Assembly (NCBI GenBank): GCA_003058525.1
Contig: QBVD01000035.1
Span: forward strand, 1-64,000
Reading direction: 5' to 3'
Length of the DNA stretch: 64,000 bases
From: a gamma proteobacterium symbiont of Ctena orbiculata
GTDB lineage: Bacteria; Pseudomonadota; Gammaproteobacteria; Chromatiales; Chromatiaceae
The translations under genes were made by a program, and so were the position numbers. The notes beneath the pieces are model-generated. The model worked only from the letters and a program-made list of their open reading frames with translations. It was not told the DNA's origin and searched no databases. This document shows positions 45,762 through 57,351 of this stretch, piece by piece (position 1 is the first letter of the stretch; every line of letters begins with the position of its first letter).

Positions 45762-48485
45762 TTAAGCGCCGAGACCGTTGAGTAACTCCTGGGCCTCTTT
45801 CTGTTGTGCTTCACTGCCTTCGCTGGAAACCTCGTCAAGGATGCTCTTGGCGCCTTCAATATCACCCATGTCTATATAGGCCCGAGCCAAATCCAACTTG
45901 GTCGTAATCTCATCCGTGGAGTCGAGATCCAGGTTTTCACTATGACTTTGCAACAGACTCAACTCATCCACAGCTTCTGAGTCTTCGCTATCGAGATCCG
46001 ACGAGAGCCCTTCGAGTTCCTTTTCGATACTCTCCAGATCCAGGTTATCCAATGATTCGGAATCTTCGAGTTCTATGGCATCAGATGCATCCGATGCACC
46101 CAAATCAGCAGCAATCTCCGAATCTCCTTCAACGTCGGAAAGATCGAAGGGCTGAGGTTCTTCAGCGGCACTGCTCTGTTCAGAGTCCATATCCAGATCA
46201 CTGAGATCGATATCCAGCGCCTCTTCCTCTTCCACCGGACTCTCGCCGGACTCCATCTTGTTTAGAAATTCCGAGTCCAGCGACAGATTGCCTTCGAGAC
46301 TTTCGGAATCCATTTCATCAAGATTTTCAAGACCACTCAGATCCATTGAATCGATTTCTATGTCAGAAGAATCCTGAGCTTCGGGGGTCTCGGCCATCTC
46401 TTCGGCTTCGACGGCCGGCTCTGAGCCGAGATCCAAGCCAAGGTCATCCAATGCCTCATCAGCCGCAGCGACACCACCTGCGGCCATGCCGGCAGCCCCT
46501 GCGAAAAGTGCGTATGACGGATCCAGTTCTTTACCCATTGCAGCGATTTTTGACCAGGTTTCCGGCTCTTTATCCTCCAATCCCGCATCGTGGAGTTCTT
46601 GAGCAAGGGAGTTGAAATCCTGGTGCTTTTTCGCAGAAAAGTAGATTTCAGCAAGTTTGTGCTTGAGTTCCTCACGTTCCGGATTCTTCTCTATCGCCTG
46701 CTTGATCAGCTCTTCAGCCTGTTGATAACGGCCATAGGCGATATAGACATCTGCCTCGGAGAGAGGATCGACTTCACCAGTCTCATCCTGCAGCGCATCT
46801 ATATCACTGGGAGAGAAATCACTCATGAATGAGGTTTCATCAGTCGGTGCGGTAAGTGAACTGGAATCTTCTTTGCCCGTGGTCACGACACCACTGTCAG
46901 GTGACACCAGAATGCTCTCAGCGAATTCTGCTTCAGCCTCTTTCCGACGACGCATGATCATCCACAACAGGCCAATCAGCAATACCGCAACACCACCGAC
47001 TATCCCCAACAGGGTGCTGTTTTCTTTGATGCCATCGAAATAGCTCACCTTCTTCGGCGGCGGTATGGAAACTGGCGGTTTCGCCGGTTCCGGTTGAGCC
47101 ATAGGCGCTGGTGTTGGGGCCGGGGCCGGCTCCGGCTCTACAGCGGGCGGGGTTGTTTCCGCTACAGGTGCCTCCTGCTGCAGGGCTTCATCAATCCGCG
47201 CCTCGATATCGACCTCTTCGATCACGGTACCTGGAGGAACAGCTACAACAGGCTCCTCAGCCTTAGCGGTTGTCGGTTCCATTTCGGGTTCAGTTGCGGC
47301 AACATCCTCCGCCACCTCTGGCTCCATCTCTGGCTCGGGCACTTCTGCCGGAGCGGCCTCGACCGCCTCCATCTCCTCCATTTTCTCAGCAGCGATATCT
47401 TGTGCAGACTGTATCTCCGCCAACTGATCACTCTTCAGTGTGAGTAACCGCTGGATATCATTAATCTGCTTCTCCAGCTCCTGCACCCTGTCGCGCAGTG
47501 CATTGTTCTCTTGCACGACACCTTCATTGGATTCTCGAACAAGCATGATCTCGTCTTGCAAGCGATTGATCTCACTTTCGGATTCAGCCATACCTTCCCG
47601 TTGGGCAGCTTCGCCCTCACCAGGTTTGGCTGAAATCAGACGCAGACGATCCTCTTCCTTGGCCTCGGTTTTGACGGGCTTTTTGGAAACCGCGGGCCTG
47701 CGTGCGTCACCAGTACGCCCTGCCTGCCAGGTCCTGGTCTGTGCAAGGAACTCGTCACGCGCCTCCCGCTTGGATATTGAAGTCACGCCCGAGTCCTCGG
47801 GCAATCGCAGTATTTTGCCGACCTTGAGGTTATTGACGTTGTTATTGATGAATGCAGATGGATTATGGCGCTGCAGTGCCATCATCACCTGCTCCACGGA
47901 CTCATCGGACCGCTGCATGCCCTTGGCAATATTCCAGAGATTGTCATTGGGCTGTACAGGACCGTATTCCCTGGCACCAACCTCGCTGCTCGTCGAGGAG
48001 GTTACCATTGCCGGCCGAGACCTACTGACCTGGGTTGTAGGTGCCATTGTGGTTGTGGGAGATGTAACGGGCTGTGGAGCACGTTTCAGGGTAACCGGCG
48101 GATCAAGCAGCACCGTATACTCACGTACCAGTCTGCCTTTCGGCCAATTCACCTCAACCAGGAAATTCAGGAAGGGTTCTCGAATGGCATCAGAGCTCGA
48201 GATGGAGATCACCGGTTTGCCGGCGGGGGTCAGCATCGGAGCGAACTTCAGGCCAGTCAACAGATAGGGCCTCTCCATGCCTGCTTTCTCGAAGGCCTCG
48301 CGGGAGGCAAGCGAAACACGAACATCCTGCAACTCTTCCTGGGATACTGAAAGCAGATCGATATCGGCTTTGAAGGCTTGGTTGAGAGCAGACTGGGGAT
48401 GAATTTCACCCAATCCGAGAGCCAAAGCACCAACGGGTGATAGGGCTGTTGCGACAGCCACTGCCAGAGACAGCTTACGAATCAT
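45762..48485 (-). CDS. fimV: FimV-like pilus/polarity hub protein
   Basis: About 907 residues from the ATG at 48485, which has AAGGAGG seven bases upstream. Signal peptide ending near GALA, N-terminal FimV region (GLGEIHPQSALNQAFKADID), LysM domain around YGPVQPNDNLWNIAKGMQ to LKVGKILRLP, a long coiled coil (RDRVQELEKQINDIQRLL), a Pro/Glu-rich stretch, one membrane helix (LLGIVGGVAVLLIGLLWMIM), a very acidic cytoplasmic part, and the C-terminal FimV/TPR segment (TKLDLARAYIDMGDIEGAKS). In Pseudomonas FimV binds peptidoglycan and organises polar type IV pili and twitching. Confidence 0.93.
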   Translation of the reverse strand: MIRKLSLAVAVATALSPVGALALGLGEIHPQSALNQAFKADIDLLSVSQEELQDVRVSLASREAFEKAGMERPYLLTGLKFAPMLTPAGKPVISISSSDAIREPFLNFLVEVNWPKGRLVREYTVLLDPPVTLKRAPQPVTSPTTTMAPTTQVSRSRPAMVTSSTSSEVGAREYGPVQPNDNLWNIAKGMQRSDESVEQVMMALQRHNPSAFINNNVNNLKVGKILRLPEDSGVTSISKREARDEFLAQTRTWQAGRTGDARRPAVSKKPVKTEAKEEDRLRLISAKPGEGEAAQREGMAESESEINRLQDEIMLVRESNEGVVQENNALRDRVQELEKQINDIQRLLTLKSDQLAEIQSAQDIAAEKMEEMEAVEAAPAEVPEPEMEPEVAEDVAATEPEMEPTTAKAEEPVVAVPPGTVIEEVDIEARIDEALQQEAPVAETTPPAVEPEPAPAPTPAPMAQPEPAKPPVSIPPPKKVSYFDGIKENSTLLGIVGGVAVLLIGLLWMIMRRRKEAEAEFAESILVSPDSGVVTTGKEDSSSLTAPTDETSFMSDFSPSDIDALQDETGEVDPLSEADVYIAYGRYQQAEELIKQAIEKNPEREELKHKLAEIYFSAKKHQDFNSLAQELHDAGLEDKEPETWSKIAAMGKELDPSYALFAGAAGMAAGGVAAADEALDDLGLDLGSEPAVEAEEMAETPEAQDSSDIEIDSMDLSGLENLDEMDSESLEGNLSLDSEFLNKMESGESPVEEEEALDIDLSDLDMDSEQSSAAEEPQPFDLSDVEGDSEIAADLGASDASDAIELEDSESLDNLDLESIEKELEGLSSDLDSEDSEAVDELSLLQSHSENLDLDSTDEITTKLDLARAYIDMGDIEGAKSILDEVSSEGSEAQQKEAQELLNGLGA

Positions 48486-48515
48486 GCTTCCTCCTTGCCA
48501 GAAAACATAACCCAC

Positions 48516-48823
48516 CGGTCAAACTCATTCCGAAATATAGTGTTCAAAATGGTCCCCTGAACAGTCCCGATAGGTTTAGAATAAACTTAATAATTAGTCG
48601 CTAACTATAGCTGATAAATGATCTTTTTACCAAAACTTCGATGATCTTCACACTATTTTTTGCGATACTTTGCCAGTGCTAGCCGGCGACTACCCAAAGT
48701 GAGAAACAGGTCGAGTTTTTCACGCTGAATAAATACCCCTCTACTCCTGATGACCCTCTGTCATCTCCATCTGCTGCAAAACGACGCTGAATCAATATCT
48801 CCACTCCTTGGCCTGAAATAGAA
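48516..48823. other. Intergenic region upstream of fimV
   Basis: No gene is visible. The segment next to fimV is AT-rich (around 48590-48660) and is expected to hold its minus-strand promoter; the rest shows nothing. Confidence 0.4.
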
Positions 48824-48860
48824 AACCCCGTCGTCAGCCGGTTGACTCTACGACGGGGTT
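48824..48860 (-). terminator. Rho-independent terminator of asd
   Basis: An 11-bp perfect stem AACCCCGTCGT/ACGACGGGGTT (arms 48824-48834 and 48850-48860) with a 15-base loop lies 33 bases past the asd stop. On the minus strand it is followed by TTCTATTTC, a weak T tract. Confidence 0.78.
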
Positions 48861-48893
48861 ACACACCATCAGCGCAGTCATTCTGTCGGTGCT

Positions 48894-50009
48894 TCAAGCC
48901 TCCAGCAGAATTTTCAACATACGCCGCAACGGTTCAGCTGCACCCCAAAGCAGTTGGTCACCCACAGTAAAGGCATTCAGATACTGTTCGCCCAGATTCA
49001 TCTTTCTCAGCCGTCCCACCGGGACGGACAAGGTTCCTGTAACCTGGGCAGGATTCAATTCCTGTATCGTAATATCCCGCGCATTCGGGATAACCTTTAC
49101 CCAATCATTGGCACTGGCCAATATCGACTCCACTTCGTCTATCGGCACGTCACTACGTAACTTTATGGTCAATGCCTGACTATGACAGCGCATAGAGCCG
49201 ATTCTTACGCAGGTACCGTCGATGGGAACCGGTTTGTCGCTACGACCGAGTATCTTGTTGGTTTCAACGAATCCCTTCCACTCCTCCTTGCTCTGACCGT
49301 TTTCCAGGGCCACATCGATCCACGGAATGAGACTTCCCGCCAAGGCTGCTCCGAAATTCTCTGTCGGGAAACTCTCGCTACGGAGCGTCTCAGCCACCTG
49401 CCGATCGATATCGAGGATAGCAGAAGCGGGATCAGCCAGATAATCCCTTACCGACGCCTCGACTGCACCCATCTGACCGATCAACTCACGCATGTTGCGC
49501 GCACCCGCGCCCGAGGCAGCCTGATAGGTCATGGATGTCACCCACTCCACGAGATCCCGCTGAAACAGACCGCCCAGCGCCATCAACATCAAACTCACGG
49601 TACAGTTGCCGCCGATAAAATCCTTTGTACCGTTAGCCAGGCCGTCGCGAATAACCCCGTCATTCACCGGATCCAGGACGATCAGCGAGTGGTCCTTCAT
49701 GCGTAGGCTGGATGCTGCATCGATCCAATACCCTTGCCAACCCGCCGAGCGCAAGCTGTCATAGACCTTGTTTGTGTAGCTACCGCCCTGACAGGTGAGA
49801 ATGGCATCCATCTCCATCAAGGCATCGATATCAGTGGCATCTCTCAGCGGCGCCCGTTCTCTACCGATATCCGGGCCCAGCTGGCCGACTTGCGATGTCG
49901 TGAAGAATACCGGCTCTTCAATGGCGGCGAAGTCATTCTCTTCCCGCATGCGTCCCATTAATACGGAACCTACCATCCCGCGCCAACCAACAAATCCGAC
50001 TCGTTTCAT
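48894..50009 (-). CDS. asd: Aspartate-semialdehyde dehydrogenase
   Basis: About 371 residues from the ATG at 50009. [17 protein letters not shown] binds NADP, the active-site Cys lies in [18 protein letters not shown], and [16 protein letters not shown] carries the catalytic His. Makes the branch-point aldehyde for lysine, threonine and methionine. It sits downstream of leuB as in many gammaproteobacteria. Confidence 0.95.
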   Translation of the reverse strand: MKRVGFVGWRGMVGSVLMGRMREENDFAAIEEPVFFTTSQVGQLGPDIGRERAPLRDATDIDALMEMDAILTCQGGSYTNKVYDSLRSAGWQGYWIDAASSLRMKDHSLIVLDPVNDGVIRDGLANGTKDFIGGNCTVSLMLMALGGLFQRDLVEWVTSMTYQAASGAGARNMRELIGQMGAVEASVRDYLADPASAILDIDRQVAETLRSESFPTENFGAALAGSLIPWIDVALENGQSKEEWKGFVETNKILGRSDKPVPIDGTCVRIGSMRCHSQALTIKLRSDVPIDEVESILASANDWVKVIPNARDITIQELNPAQVTGTLSVPVGRLRKMNLGEQYLNAFTVGDQLLWGAAEPLRRMLKILLEA

Positions 50010-50072
50010 CTCTAATATAACCAAAAAAAAGTAATTCAGTAGCCCGCTGCGGCAAGCCGCAGAGCCTTCAGT

Positions 50073-51149
50073 TTAACTCAATGCCAATACCACGGCGTCG
50101 CCCATCGATTCACAGCTCACTTCAGTCATCCCTTCCGACATGATATCCGCTGTGCGCAGTCCCTCATCCAGAACCCTGTCCACTGCATGTTCAATCCGAT
50201 CGGCCATCACCGGCTCATCAAGACTGTAGCGCAACATCATAGCCACGGAGAGAATCGTTGCCAGGGGATTGGCCGTACCCTGACCCGCAATATCCGGCGC
50301 CGAACCGTGAATCGGTTCATACATCCCTTTACCCCGCTCATCCAGAGAAGCCGACGGCAGCATGCCAATGGAGCCGGTCAGCATCGCTGCACAATCCGAT
50401 AGAATATCCCCAAACATATTGGTCGTCACCATCACATCGAACTGTTTTGGCCATTTCACCAGTTGCATCGCAGCGTTATCGACATACATGTGACTCAGTT
50501 CCACATCCGCATACGCCTCGCCAACTCGCGTCACGACCTCCCGCCAGAGCTCAGTGGATTCGAGCACGTTGGCCTTATCGACTGAACAGAGCCTGCTGCC
50601 GCGCTTTCTGGCGATATCAAAGGCGACTCCAGCGATACGCTCAATCTCCGATTCGTTGTAGACAAGAGTGTTAAAGCCCTGGCGTTCACCACTGTCAAGT
50701 TCACGAACCCCTCTTGGCTGACCGAAGTAGATGCCACCGGTGAGCTCGCGCACTATCATGATGTTGAGACCGGCAACGATATCCGCCTTGAGGCTAGAAG
50801 CCTCGGCCAGCTGAGGATAGAGGATAGCGGGACGTAAATTGGCAAACAGATTCAGCTCCGATCGCAACCCCAATAACCCCTTCTCCGGACGAATTGAGAT
50901 ATCCAATGCCTCCCATTTAGGTCCACCAACCGCGCCCAGCAGAATGGCATCCACCTCTCGAGCCAAATCAAGCGTGGCATCAGGCAACGGCCCGCCTGTG
51001 GCGTCGATCGCAGCGCCGCCAACCAATGCCTCATCGAGATCGACGTCCAAACCGAAATCATCCCGCAGTACCGCCAATACCTTGACAGCCTCTGAAACAA
51101 TTTCAGGTCCAATGCCGTCACCCGGCAAAACCAATATATTTTTACTCAT
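50073..51149 (-). CDS. leuB: 3-Isopropylmalate dehydrogenase
   Basis: The protein of about 358 residues opens with [20 protein letters not shown] and has [29 protein letters not shown] and [20 protein letters not shown], all typical of LeuB. NAD-dependent oxidation and decarboxylation in leucine synthesis. Start chosen at the second Met of the frame. Confidence 0.96.
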   Translation of the reverse strand: MSKNILVLPGDGIGPEIVSEAVKVLAVLRDDFGLDVDLDEALVGGAAIDATGGPLPDATLDLAREVDAILLGAVGGPKWEALDISIRPEKGLLGLRSELNLFANLRPAILYPQLAEASSLKADIVAGLNIMIVRELTGGIYFGQPRGVRELDSGERQGFNTLVYNESEIERIAGVAFDIARKRGSRLCSVDKANVLESTELWREVVTRVGEAYADVELSHMYVDNAAMQLVKWPKQFDVMVTTNMFGDILSDCAAMLTGSIGMLPSASLDERGKGMYEPIHGSAPDIAGQGTANPLATILSVAMMLRYSLDEPVMADRIEHAVDRVLDEGLRTADIMSEGMTEVSCESMGDAVVLALS

Positions 51150-51262
51150 CACTTTGTACCTTGCGACCGAGCAGAGTTCGGCAGCGATATTAATATAAAT
51201 TCAATAAGTTATCTGTTGCCTGTGATACCAATACGATCAGCGTACCAAGTACACGCCGGCGC

Positions 51263-51901
51263 TTAATCAGTAAACAACCAAGGGGCCTCTACCCGTCTAC
51301 GCTTTTCATAGGCCTTGATATCGTCAACATGCTGTAGCGTCAGACCAATATCATCCAAGCCATTCAGCAGACAGTGCTTGCGAAAAGCATCCACTTCGAA
51401 TGAGATTTGCCCATGGTCTGTCGTGAGCAGTTGATCCAACAGGTTCACTGTCATCTCCAGGGCCTCTTCATTGCTTGATTGCCGAAACAGGTCATCAATT
51501 GTTTTTTCTTTTAATACAATAGGAAGCAATCCATTCTTAAAGCTATTATTGAAGAAAATATCGGCAAAGCTCGGGGCCAATATCACCTTGAATCCGTAGT
51601 CCTCCAGGGCCCAGGGCGCATGTTCACGGGATGAGCCACAACCGAAATTTTCCCGTGCCAGAAGGATTTGTGCAGCTTGATAGCGAGGATCGTTTAATAC
51701 GAAATCGGGATTGACAGTTCGTTTACTGTTATCCATGCCCGGCTCGCCATGATCCAGATAACGCCACTCATCGAACAGATTGGGGCCAAAGCCGGAACGC
51801 TTGATCGACTTGAGAAACTGCTTCGGAATAATGGCGTCTGTATCCACATTGGATCTATCCAGAGGGCAGACGATACCTGTAAATGTATTGAATTTATCCA
51901 T
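51263..51901 (-). CDS. leuD: 3-Isopropylmalate dehydratase small subunit
   Basis: The 212-residue subunit has the swivelling-domain motifs [17 protein letters not shown] and [20 protein letters not shown]. Works with LeuC to isomerise 2-isopropylmalate. It lies 28 bases after leuC. Confidence 0.96.
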   Translation of the reverse strand: MDKFNTFTGIVCPLDRSNVDTDAIIPKQFLKSIKRSGFGPNLFDEWRYLDHGEPGMDNSKRTVNPDFVLNDPRYQAAQILLARENFGCGSSREHAPWALEDYGFKVILAPSFADIFFNNSFKNGLLPIVLKEKTIDDLFRQSSNEEALEMTVNLLDQLLTTDHGQISFEVDAFRKHCLLNGLDDIGLTLQHVDDIKAYEKRRRVEAPWLFTD

Positions 51902-51929
51902 TACTGTCTCCGCTTAATCCAAACCCGTT

Positions 51930-53351
51930 TTATCTGATGTTAAGATCGTCAAGGTCAACGAAACGGCCCACTACCGCGGCGGCGGCGGCCATTGCGGGAC
52001 TCACCAGATGGGTGCGCCCCCCCTGCCCCTGCCTACCCTCGAAATTTCGATTCGAAGTGGAGGCGCAACGCTCTCCGGACAACAGACGGTCTGCATTCAT
52101 GGCAAGACACATGGAACAGCCGGGTTCACGCCACTCAAAACCGGCATCGAGAAAGATCTGATCAAGCCCCTCTTGCTCGGCCTGGGCCTTCACCAGGCCG
52201 GATCCAGGCACCACCAGCGCAAGCTTGACGTTGTCCGCCACCTTACGACCCTTTGCAATTGCCGCCGCTGCACGCAGATCCTCAATCCTTGAATTGGTGC
52301 ATGAGCCGATAAAGACCTTGTCCAAAGCGATCTTGGTGATCGGCGTACCCGCTTCCAGGCCCATGTAGTCAAGGGCGCGCTGCATTCCTTCCGCCTTGAC
52401 ACTGTCGGACTCATTGGCCGGGTCCGGTACCACCTGATCCACCGCCACCACCATCTCAGGAGATGTGCCCCAGGTAACCTGGGGTTTGATGACAGCCGCA
52501 TCCAGGGTTACCACACGATGGAATTCCGCACCCTCGTCACTGTGCAAGGTCCGCCAATAGGCAACTGCTTTTTCCCATGTCTCGCCGCTGGGGGCGTAGG
52601 GACGGCCTTTGACATAGTCGATGGTTTTATCGTCAACGGCCACAAAGCCGGCTCGCGCACCCGCCTCGATAGCCATGTTACAGAGAGTGAGACGGCCCTC
52701 GATGGAGAGATCTTCAATCGCCGAGCCGGCAAATTCGACTGCATAACCTGTACCCCCTGCGGTACCGATCCGGCCAATGATGGCAAGCACAATATCCTTT
52801 GCTGTCACGCCAGGTGCCGTTTTACCCTCAACCAGGATCCGCATGGCCTTCGATTTCTTCTGGATCAGGCATTGTGTGGCCAGTACATGCTCTACCTCAG
52901 AGGTCCCTATGCCATGCGCCAATGCGCCTATTGCGCCATGGGTGGAGGTATGGGAGTCGCCACACACTACAGTCATACCCGGCAGGGTTGCTCCCTGCTC
53001 AGGGCCGACTACATGAACAATACCCTGCCGTGTATCGAGCATCTTGAATTCAGTAATACCGAAATCTTCACAATTCGTGTCCAGGGTCTCGACCTGAGTC
53101 CGCGATATCGGATCCTGAATGGATTCAACGCCACCTTGTCGAGGCGTGGTTGGTACATTATGGTCAGGCGTCGCGAGATTGGCCTCGACCCGCCATGGCT
53201 TGCGTCCGGCCAGACGCAGACCTTCGAATGCCTGAGGCGATGTTACTTCATGCACCAGATGCCGATCGATATAGATCAATGATGTACCATCCTCTTCCGT
53301 ACGCACCACATGAGAATCCCACAATTTGTCGTATAGGGTCTTGGCGCTCAT
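51930..53351 (-). CDS. leuC: 3-Isopropylmalate dehydratase large subunit
   Basis: About 473 residues from the ATG at 53351, with GAGG nine bases upstream. Fe-S ligands are in [17 protein letters not shown] and [11 protein letters not shown], with [20 protein letters not shown] upstream. It is divergent from the LysR gene, which may control it. Confidence 0.96.
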   Translation of the reverse strand: MSAKTLYDKLWDSHVVRTEEDGTSLIYIDRHLVHEVTSPQAFEGLRLAGRKPWRVEANLATPDHNVPTTPRQGGVESIQDPISRTQVETLDTNCEDFGITEFKMLDTRQGIVHVVGPEQGATLPGMTVVCGDSHTSTHGAIGALAHGIGTSEVEHVLATQCLIQKKSKAMRILVEGKTAPGVTAKDIVLAIIGRIGTAGGTGYAVEFAGSAIEDLSIEGRLTLCNMAIEAGARAGFVAVDDKTIDYVKGRPYAPSGETWEKAVAYWRTLHSDEGAEFHRVVTLDAAVIKPQVTWGTSPEMVVAVDQVVPDPANESDSVKAEGMQRALDYMGLEAGTPITKIALDKVFIGSCTNSRIEDLRAAAAIAKGRKVADNVKLALVVPGSGLVKAQAEQEGLDQIFLDAGFEWREPGCSMCLAMNADRLLSGERCASTSNRNFEGRQGQGGRTHLVSPAMAAAAAVVGRFVDLDDLNIR

Positions 53352-53463
53352 CTCTCGTAACCTCATAGGGATCGTTCAAAAATGCTAGTGAAAAACATAG
53401 GGGAGTATGCTACATAATACAAATTCATAATTTTCATTTTTTCCATTCTTTAGAGGAATAGAT

Positions 53464-54339
53464 ATGGAATTAAATACCCTTCGCGCCTTTGTTCAGGTGG
53501 CTCATGACGGCTCATTCTCCCTGGCGGCGGAACATCTTTTTCTCACCCAACCCGCTATCAGTAAGCGCATAGCCACACTGGAGAGTGAACTCGATACCCG
53601 GTTGTTCGATCGCATGGGACGCCAGATCTTTCTTACCGAAGCCGGGCGGCATCTACTCCCGAGAGCGGAGCATATCATTGACCAGTTGAGCGATATGCGC
53701 CGGGAACTTGCCAACCTCACCGGCCGGGTTGCCGGAAGCCTGGCAATGGCCACGAGCCACCACATCGGCCTGCATCGACTGCCAGCCGTACTGCGCAGCT
53801 ACAGTGACACTAACCCACAAGTCGATCTGGATATCCGCTTCATGGAATCAGAAAAGGCGTGTCAATCGGTGGAACATGGGGAGTTGGAGCTCGCTGTCGT
53901 TACCCTCCCGTTGAATCCTGTTGACGCCCTGCAGAGCAGGACGATTTGGCATGACCCAATGGCTGTGGTGGTCGGACTGGACCATCCCCTGGCAAAACAG
54001 CGTGCAGTGAGTCTGCGCGAATTATTGGATTACCCTGCGGTTCTGCCATCCCGCGGCACTTATACCCGAAGCCTGATTGAGCAACGCATCGGCCAGCACC
54101 ACCTGCATGTCAATTGCACGCTTTCCACGGACTATCTCGAAACCCTGAAGATGATGGCCACCATAGGCCTGGGCTGGAGTCTCCTGCCTGAGATCCTGGT
54201 GGATGATCACCTGGTTCAGTTACAGGTACCCAAGCTGAAGTTAAGCCGTTCGCTTGGTATCGTCACCCATCATAAACGTACCCTATCCAATGCTGCACGT
54301 GCGATGCGGGAACTGTTACTGTTTTCCGGCAGTAAATAG
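53464..54339 (+). CDS. LysR-family transcriptional regulator
   Basis: The 291-residue protein has the LysR helix-turn-helix (MELNTLRAFVQVAHDGSFSL, LTQPAISKRIATLE) followed by an effector-binding domain. AGAGGAATAG precedes the ATG. It is divergent from leuC, with about 110 bases between starts that contain AT-rich sequence (ATACAAATTCATAATTTTC) suitable for a T-N11-A operator. Control of the leuCDB genes is likely by location; the effector is unknown. Confidence 0.85.
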   Translation: MELNTLRAFVQVAHDGSFSLAAEHLFLTQPAISKRIATLESELDTRLFDRMGRQIFLTEAGRHLLPRAEHIIDQLSDMRRELANLTGRVAGSLAMATSHHIGLHRLPAVLRSYSDTNPQVDLDIRFMESEKACQSVEHGELELAVVTLPLNPVDALQSRTIWHDPMAVVVGLDHPLAKQRAVSLRELLDYPAVLPSRGTYTRSLIEQRIGQHHLHVNCTLSTDYLETLKMMATIGLGWSLLPEILVDDHLVQLQVPKLKLSRSLGIVTHHKRTLSNAARAMRELLLFSGSK

Positions 54340-54341
54340 CC

Positions 54342-54374
54342 CCGGCAACCCCCGATTACTTCAGAGGTTGCCGG
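54342..54374. terminator. Hairpin between lysR and ndk
   Basis: CCGGCAACC/GGTTGCCGG (arms 54342-54350 and 54366-54374), a perfect 9-bp stem with a 15-base loop, begins three bases after the lysR stop. No T run follows, so it is a possible terminator shared by the two convergent genes or a mRNA-end stabiliser. Confidence 0.4.
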
Positions 54375-54466
54375 TAAGCATGTGTATACGATGTATCAAC
54401 GCTGAAAGGTAACTGGCGAACACCGCCCGGGTTTGCCGATTGGCGGCAGCCAAGCCACGAACAGGA

Positions 54467-54895
54467 TCAACGGGTTCTTGCACAGACGCCTTCGGGAAAA
54501 AAGAAGCTGATCTCAACCCTGGCCGTATCCGGGCCGTCGGATCCATGCACTGCGTTCTCATCCACCGTTTCTGCAAAATCGGCACGGATAGTACCTGCAG
54601 CCGCCTCTTGCGGATTGGTGGCGCCCATGATCTCACGGTTGCGGGAGATGGCGTTATCGCCTTCCAGCACCTGTACCATCACAGGGCCTGACGTCATGAA
54701 ATCGATCAGATCGTTGTAGAAGGGACGCGCTTTGTGTACCGCATAGAATTCCCCCGCCTGTTCCCGGCTCAACTGGAACATCCGTGAGGCCACGATCCTC
54801 AAACCGGCGGATTCGAATCGGCTATAGATCTTCCCGATCACGTTTTTTGCCACTGCATCCGGCTTGATAATGGATAGGGTCTGTTCGATGGCCAT
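54467..54895 (-). CDS. ndk: Nucleoside diphosphate kinase
   Basis: The 142-residue protein matches Ndk: [60 protein letters not shown] with the catalytic His in the last segment. Equilibrates nucleoside triphosphate pools. Standard length. Confidence 0.97.
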   Translation of the reverse strand: MAIEQTLSIIKPDAVAKNVIGKIYSRFESAGLRIVASRMFQLSREQAGEFYAVHKARPFYNDLIDFMTSGPVMVQVLEGDNAISRNREIMGATNPQEAAAGTIRADFAETVDENAVHGSDGPDTARVEISFFFPEGVCARTR

Positions 54896-55069
54896 GATGG
54901 AGCTCCCGAGTCAGTCGTTAGTGAATGGATTCAAAGGTTAGATTTCAATGCTGCAGTGCAGCATGCGCGCAACTTACTGCCCATCACAATTGCTGTCAAG
55001 TCATTTTGAGGACAGGGTACGATTTGTTGAATGCCAGGCCTGTCGCAGGCGCGCCTCAGCAGCGCACGC

Positions 55070-56209
55070 CTAGTTGTCCCTATCGACCCAGCGCCAGGCT
55101 ATGACAACCGCCAATAGTGCATAAGCTGCTGCAATCCAAAAGGTAGCGGCGGGTCCAATGCCACTCCAAAGATAACCGCTGAGGAGACTGCCGAAGGCCC
55201 CGCCCGCACCAAAACTGATACTGCTGTAGAGCGCCTGGCCCCTACCCTGATGGCGACCGATGAAATAGTGATGTACCAAATGAATGGCTGCGGCATGAAA
55301 GGTTCCAAAAGTGGCCGCATGCATGACCTGGGCCAGCAGCACCAGGAAAAGATTATCAGGTGCTGATCCAACCAGGATCCAACGCACCACCGCAATCACA
55401 AGGCTGATGATCAGCACCTTGCGCGCACCCCATTGATGCAACAGCCGGTGCATCACCAGAAACAGTCCCACCTCGGCGATCACACCGAGGGCCCACAGCT
55501 GCCCGATGACGCTGCTGGAATAGCCTGCCTCTTCCATATAGATGGAGTAGAAGGCGTAGTAGGCGCTATGGCTGGCCTGCATAAGAAAACAGACCACAAG
55601 AAACGCGATCACATCACTCCGCCGCAATACATGTAAGATCGATCCCTGATCATGTTCCGGCATTACCGCCTCTTTCTCCGGAACCAGCAGGCTATCGATT
55701 AAGATGCCGAAAAAGAGAAGCAATACAAAATAGGGAATCACCTCAACGCCCCACTGGTCGAGCATGATCCCCAATGCGACAACGGTCAGGATAAAGCCGA
55801 TCGAACCCCATAAGCGGATCAGACTGTAGCGTTGAATACGCTCCCGCAGGTAACTCATGGTGACTGCCTCGAATTGCGGCAGCGACGCATTCCAGAAAAA
55901 ACTGAACAGCATCATCACCAAGGCGAACGGCCAGAAACCGTCTGCGATGAAGACCCCCAGAAAACAGCATAACGAGAGCAGCGATGCCAGGCGTACAATA
56001 GGCATGCGGTGGCCGGTATGGTCACCGATCCAGCCCCAGATATTGGGTGCGATCAGTTTAGTGACCATGATCACCGCCATCAGCTCGCCGATCTCTACCG
56101 GGGTAAAACTCCGTGCTTGCAGGTAGAGTCCCCAGAAAGGGATAAGGGCACCGAGGGATGCGAAGTAAAAAAAATAGAAGCTGGAAAGACGCCAGTAGGG
56201 CATCCGCAT
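55070..56209 (-). CDS. MFS transporter (HcaT/NupG-like group)
   Basis: The 379-residue integral membrane protein has about 12 hydrophobic segments and starts MPYWRLSSFYFFYFASLGAL, then FTPVEIGELMAVIMVTKLIA, with the MFS loop motif GWIGDHTGHR between segments. It closely resembles the 3-phenylpropionate permease-like (HcaT) MFS_1-like family, but the substrate is unknown. It lies 11 bases after aroC in the same direction. Confidence 0.85.
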   Translation of the reverse strand: MRMPYWRLSSFYFFYFASLGALIPFWGLYLQARSFTPVEIGELMAVIMVTKLIAPNIWGWIGDHTGHRMPIVRLASLLSLCCFLGVFIADGFWPFALVMMLFSFFWNASLPQFEAVTMSYLRERIQRYSLIRLWGSIGFILTVVALGIMLDQWGVEVIPYFVLLLFFGILIDSLLVPEKEAVMPEHDQGSILHVLRRSDVIAFLVVCFLMQASHSAYYAFYSIYMEEAGYSSSVIGQLWALGVIAEVGLFLVMHRLLHQWGARKVLIISLVIAVVRWILVGSAPDNLFLVLLAQVMHAATFGTFHAAAIHLVHHYFIGRHQGRGQALYSSISFGAGGAFGSLLSGYLWSGIGPAATFWIAAAYALLAVVIAWRWVDRDN

Positions 56210-56220
56210 CGGGTTAGGCC

Positions 56221-57318
56221 CTAGTCGTTTGAACCAAGATCCGTCAGACCGGAATCTACGTCCATATTCTGTCCACGATGGCGCAGCACATGATCCATTA
56301 CCACAATTGCCACCATTGCCTCGGCGATCGGTGTGGCCCGAATCCCGACACAGGGATCATGACGCCCTTCGGTGACAACCTCGACAGGATCACCGTCACG
56401 ATTGACCGTCTTACCAGGCAAACGCAGACTCGATGTCGGCTTCAAGGCTATCGAGGCCAAGAGATCCTGACCGCTGGATATGCCTCCCAATACACCCCCG
56501 GCGTGATTGGTAAGGAAACCGTCGGGGGTCATCTCATCCCGATGCTCGGTGCCCTTCTGCTCGACGCAGTGGAAGCCGGCCCCCAGTTCGACGCCTTTTA
56601 CCGCATTGATACTCATCAGTGCGTGGGCAAGCTCGGCATCCAGACGGTCGAAGATGGGCTCACCCAAGCCGGCGGGCATGCCGCTGGCTGCCACATTGAT
56701 GCGGGCACCGATGGAGTTTCCCTCTTTACGCAGGGCATCCATGAATGACTCCAGCTCCGCCACCTTGTCTGCATCGGGACAGAAAAAGGGGTTTTTCTCC
56801 ACCTGATCCCAATCGAGCTTTTCAGCCTTGATCGGACCCAGCTGAGCCAGGTAGCCGCGAATCTGAATGCCGTAGCGCTCGCGCAGATACTTTTTTGCGA
56901 TCCCGCCTGCGGCGACGCGCATCGCGGTTTCACGTGCCGAGGAGCGACCACCACCCCGGTAATCCCGAAATCCGTATTTCTGATTGTAGGTGTAGTCGGC
57001 ATGTCCCGGCCGAAAGCGGTCCATGATCTCGGAGTAGTCCTTTGAACGTTGATCGGTGTTGCGGATAATCAGGCCGATGGGGGTACCGGTGGTTTTACCC
57101 TCAAAGACGCCGGAAAGAATCTCCACTTCGTCCGCCTCCCGCCGCTGGGTGGTATGGCGCGAGGTGCCGGGTTTGCGGCGATCCAGATCGTGCTGCAGAT
57201 CTCCGGCGGCGAGTTCCAGCCCCGGAGGACAGCCATCTACGATACAACCGATGGCTGGACCGTGGGACTCGCCAAAGGAGGTCACACTGAAGAGTTTGCC
57301 GATGGTATTGCCTGACAT
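56221..57318 (-). CDS. aroC: Chorismate synthase
   Basis: About 365 residues from the ATG at 57318 (GGGGA four bases upstream). Signatures include [60 protein letters not shown] and [22 protein letters not shown]-dependent last step of the shikimate pathway. It ends with the TAG of a TAGGGCCTAACC run. Confidence 0.96.
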   Translation of the reverse strand: MSGNTIGKLFSVTSFGESHGPAIGCIVDGCPPGLELAAGDLQHDLDRRKPGTSRHTTQRREADEVEILSGVFEGKTTGTPIGLIIRNTDQRSKDYSEIMDRFRPGHADYTYNQKYGFRDYRGGGRSSARETAMRVAAGGIAKKYLRERYGIQIRGYLAQLGPIKAEKLDWDQVEKNPFFCPDADKVAELESFMDALRKEGNSIGARINVAASGMPAGLGEPIFDRLDAELAHALMSINAVKGVELGAGFHCVEQKGTEHRDEMTPDGFLTNHAGGVLGGISSGQDLLASIALKPTSSLRLPGKTVNRDGDPVEVVTEGRHDPCVGIRATPIAEAMVAIVVMDHVLRHRGQNMDVDSGLTDLGSND

Positions 57319-57333
57319 GTTATCCCCTGGGGA

Positions 57334-57351
57334 CCTGTTAACAGGCCCTAG
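57334..57351. repeat. Short palindromic motif CCTGTTAACAGG next to the tolC stop
   Basis: On the minus strand it reads CTAGGGCCTGTTAACAGG, in which the TAG is the tolC stop codon and CCTGTTAACAGG is a perfect palindrome. Closely related runs occur at 37558 and 44563-44580. Confidence 0.45.
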
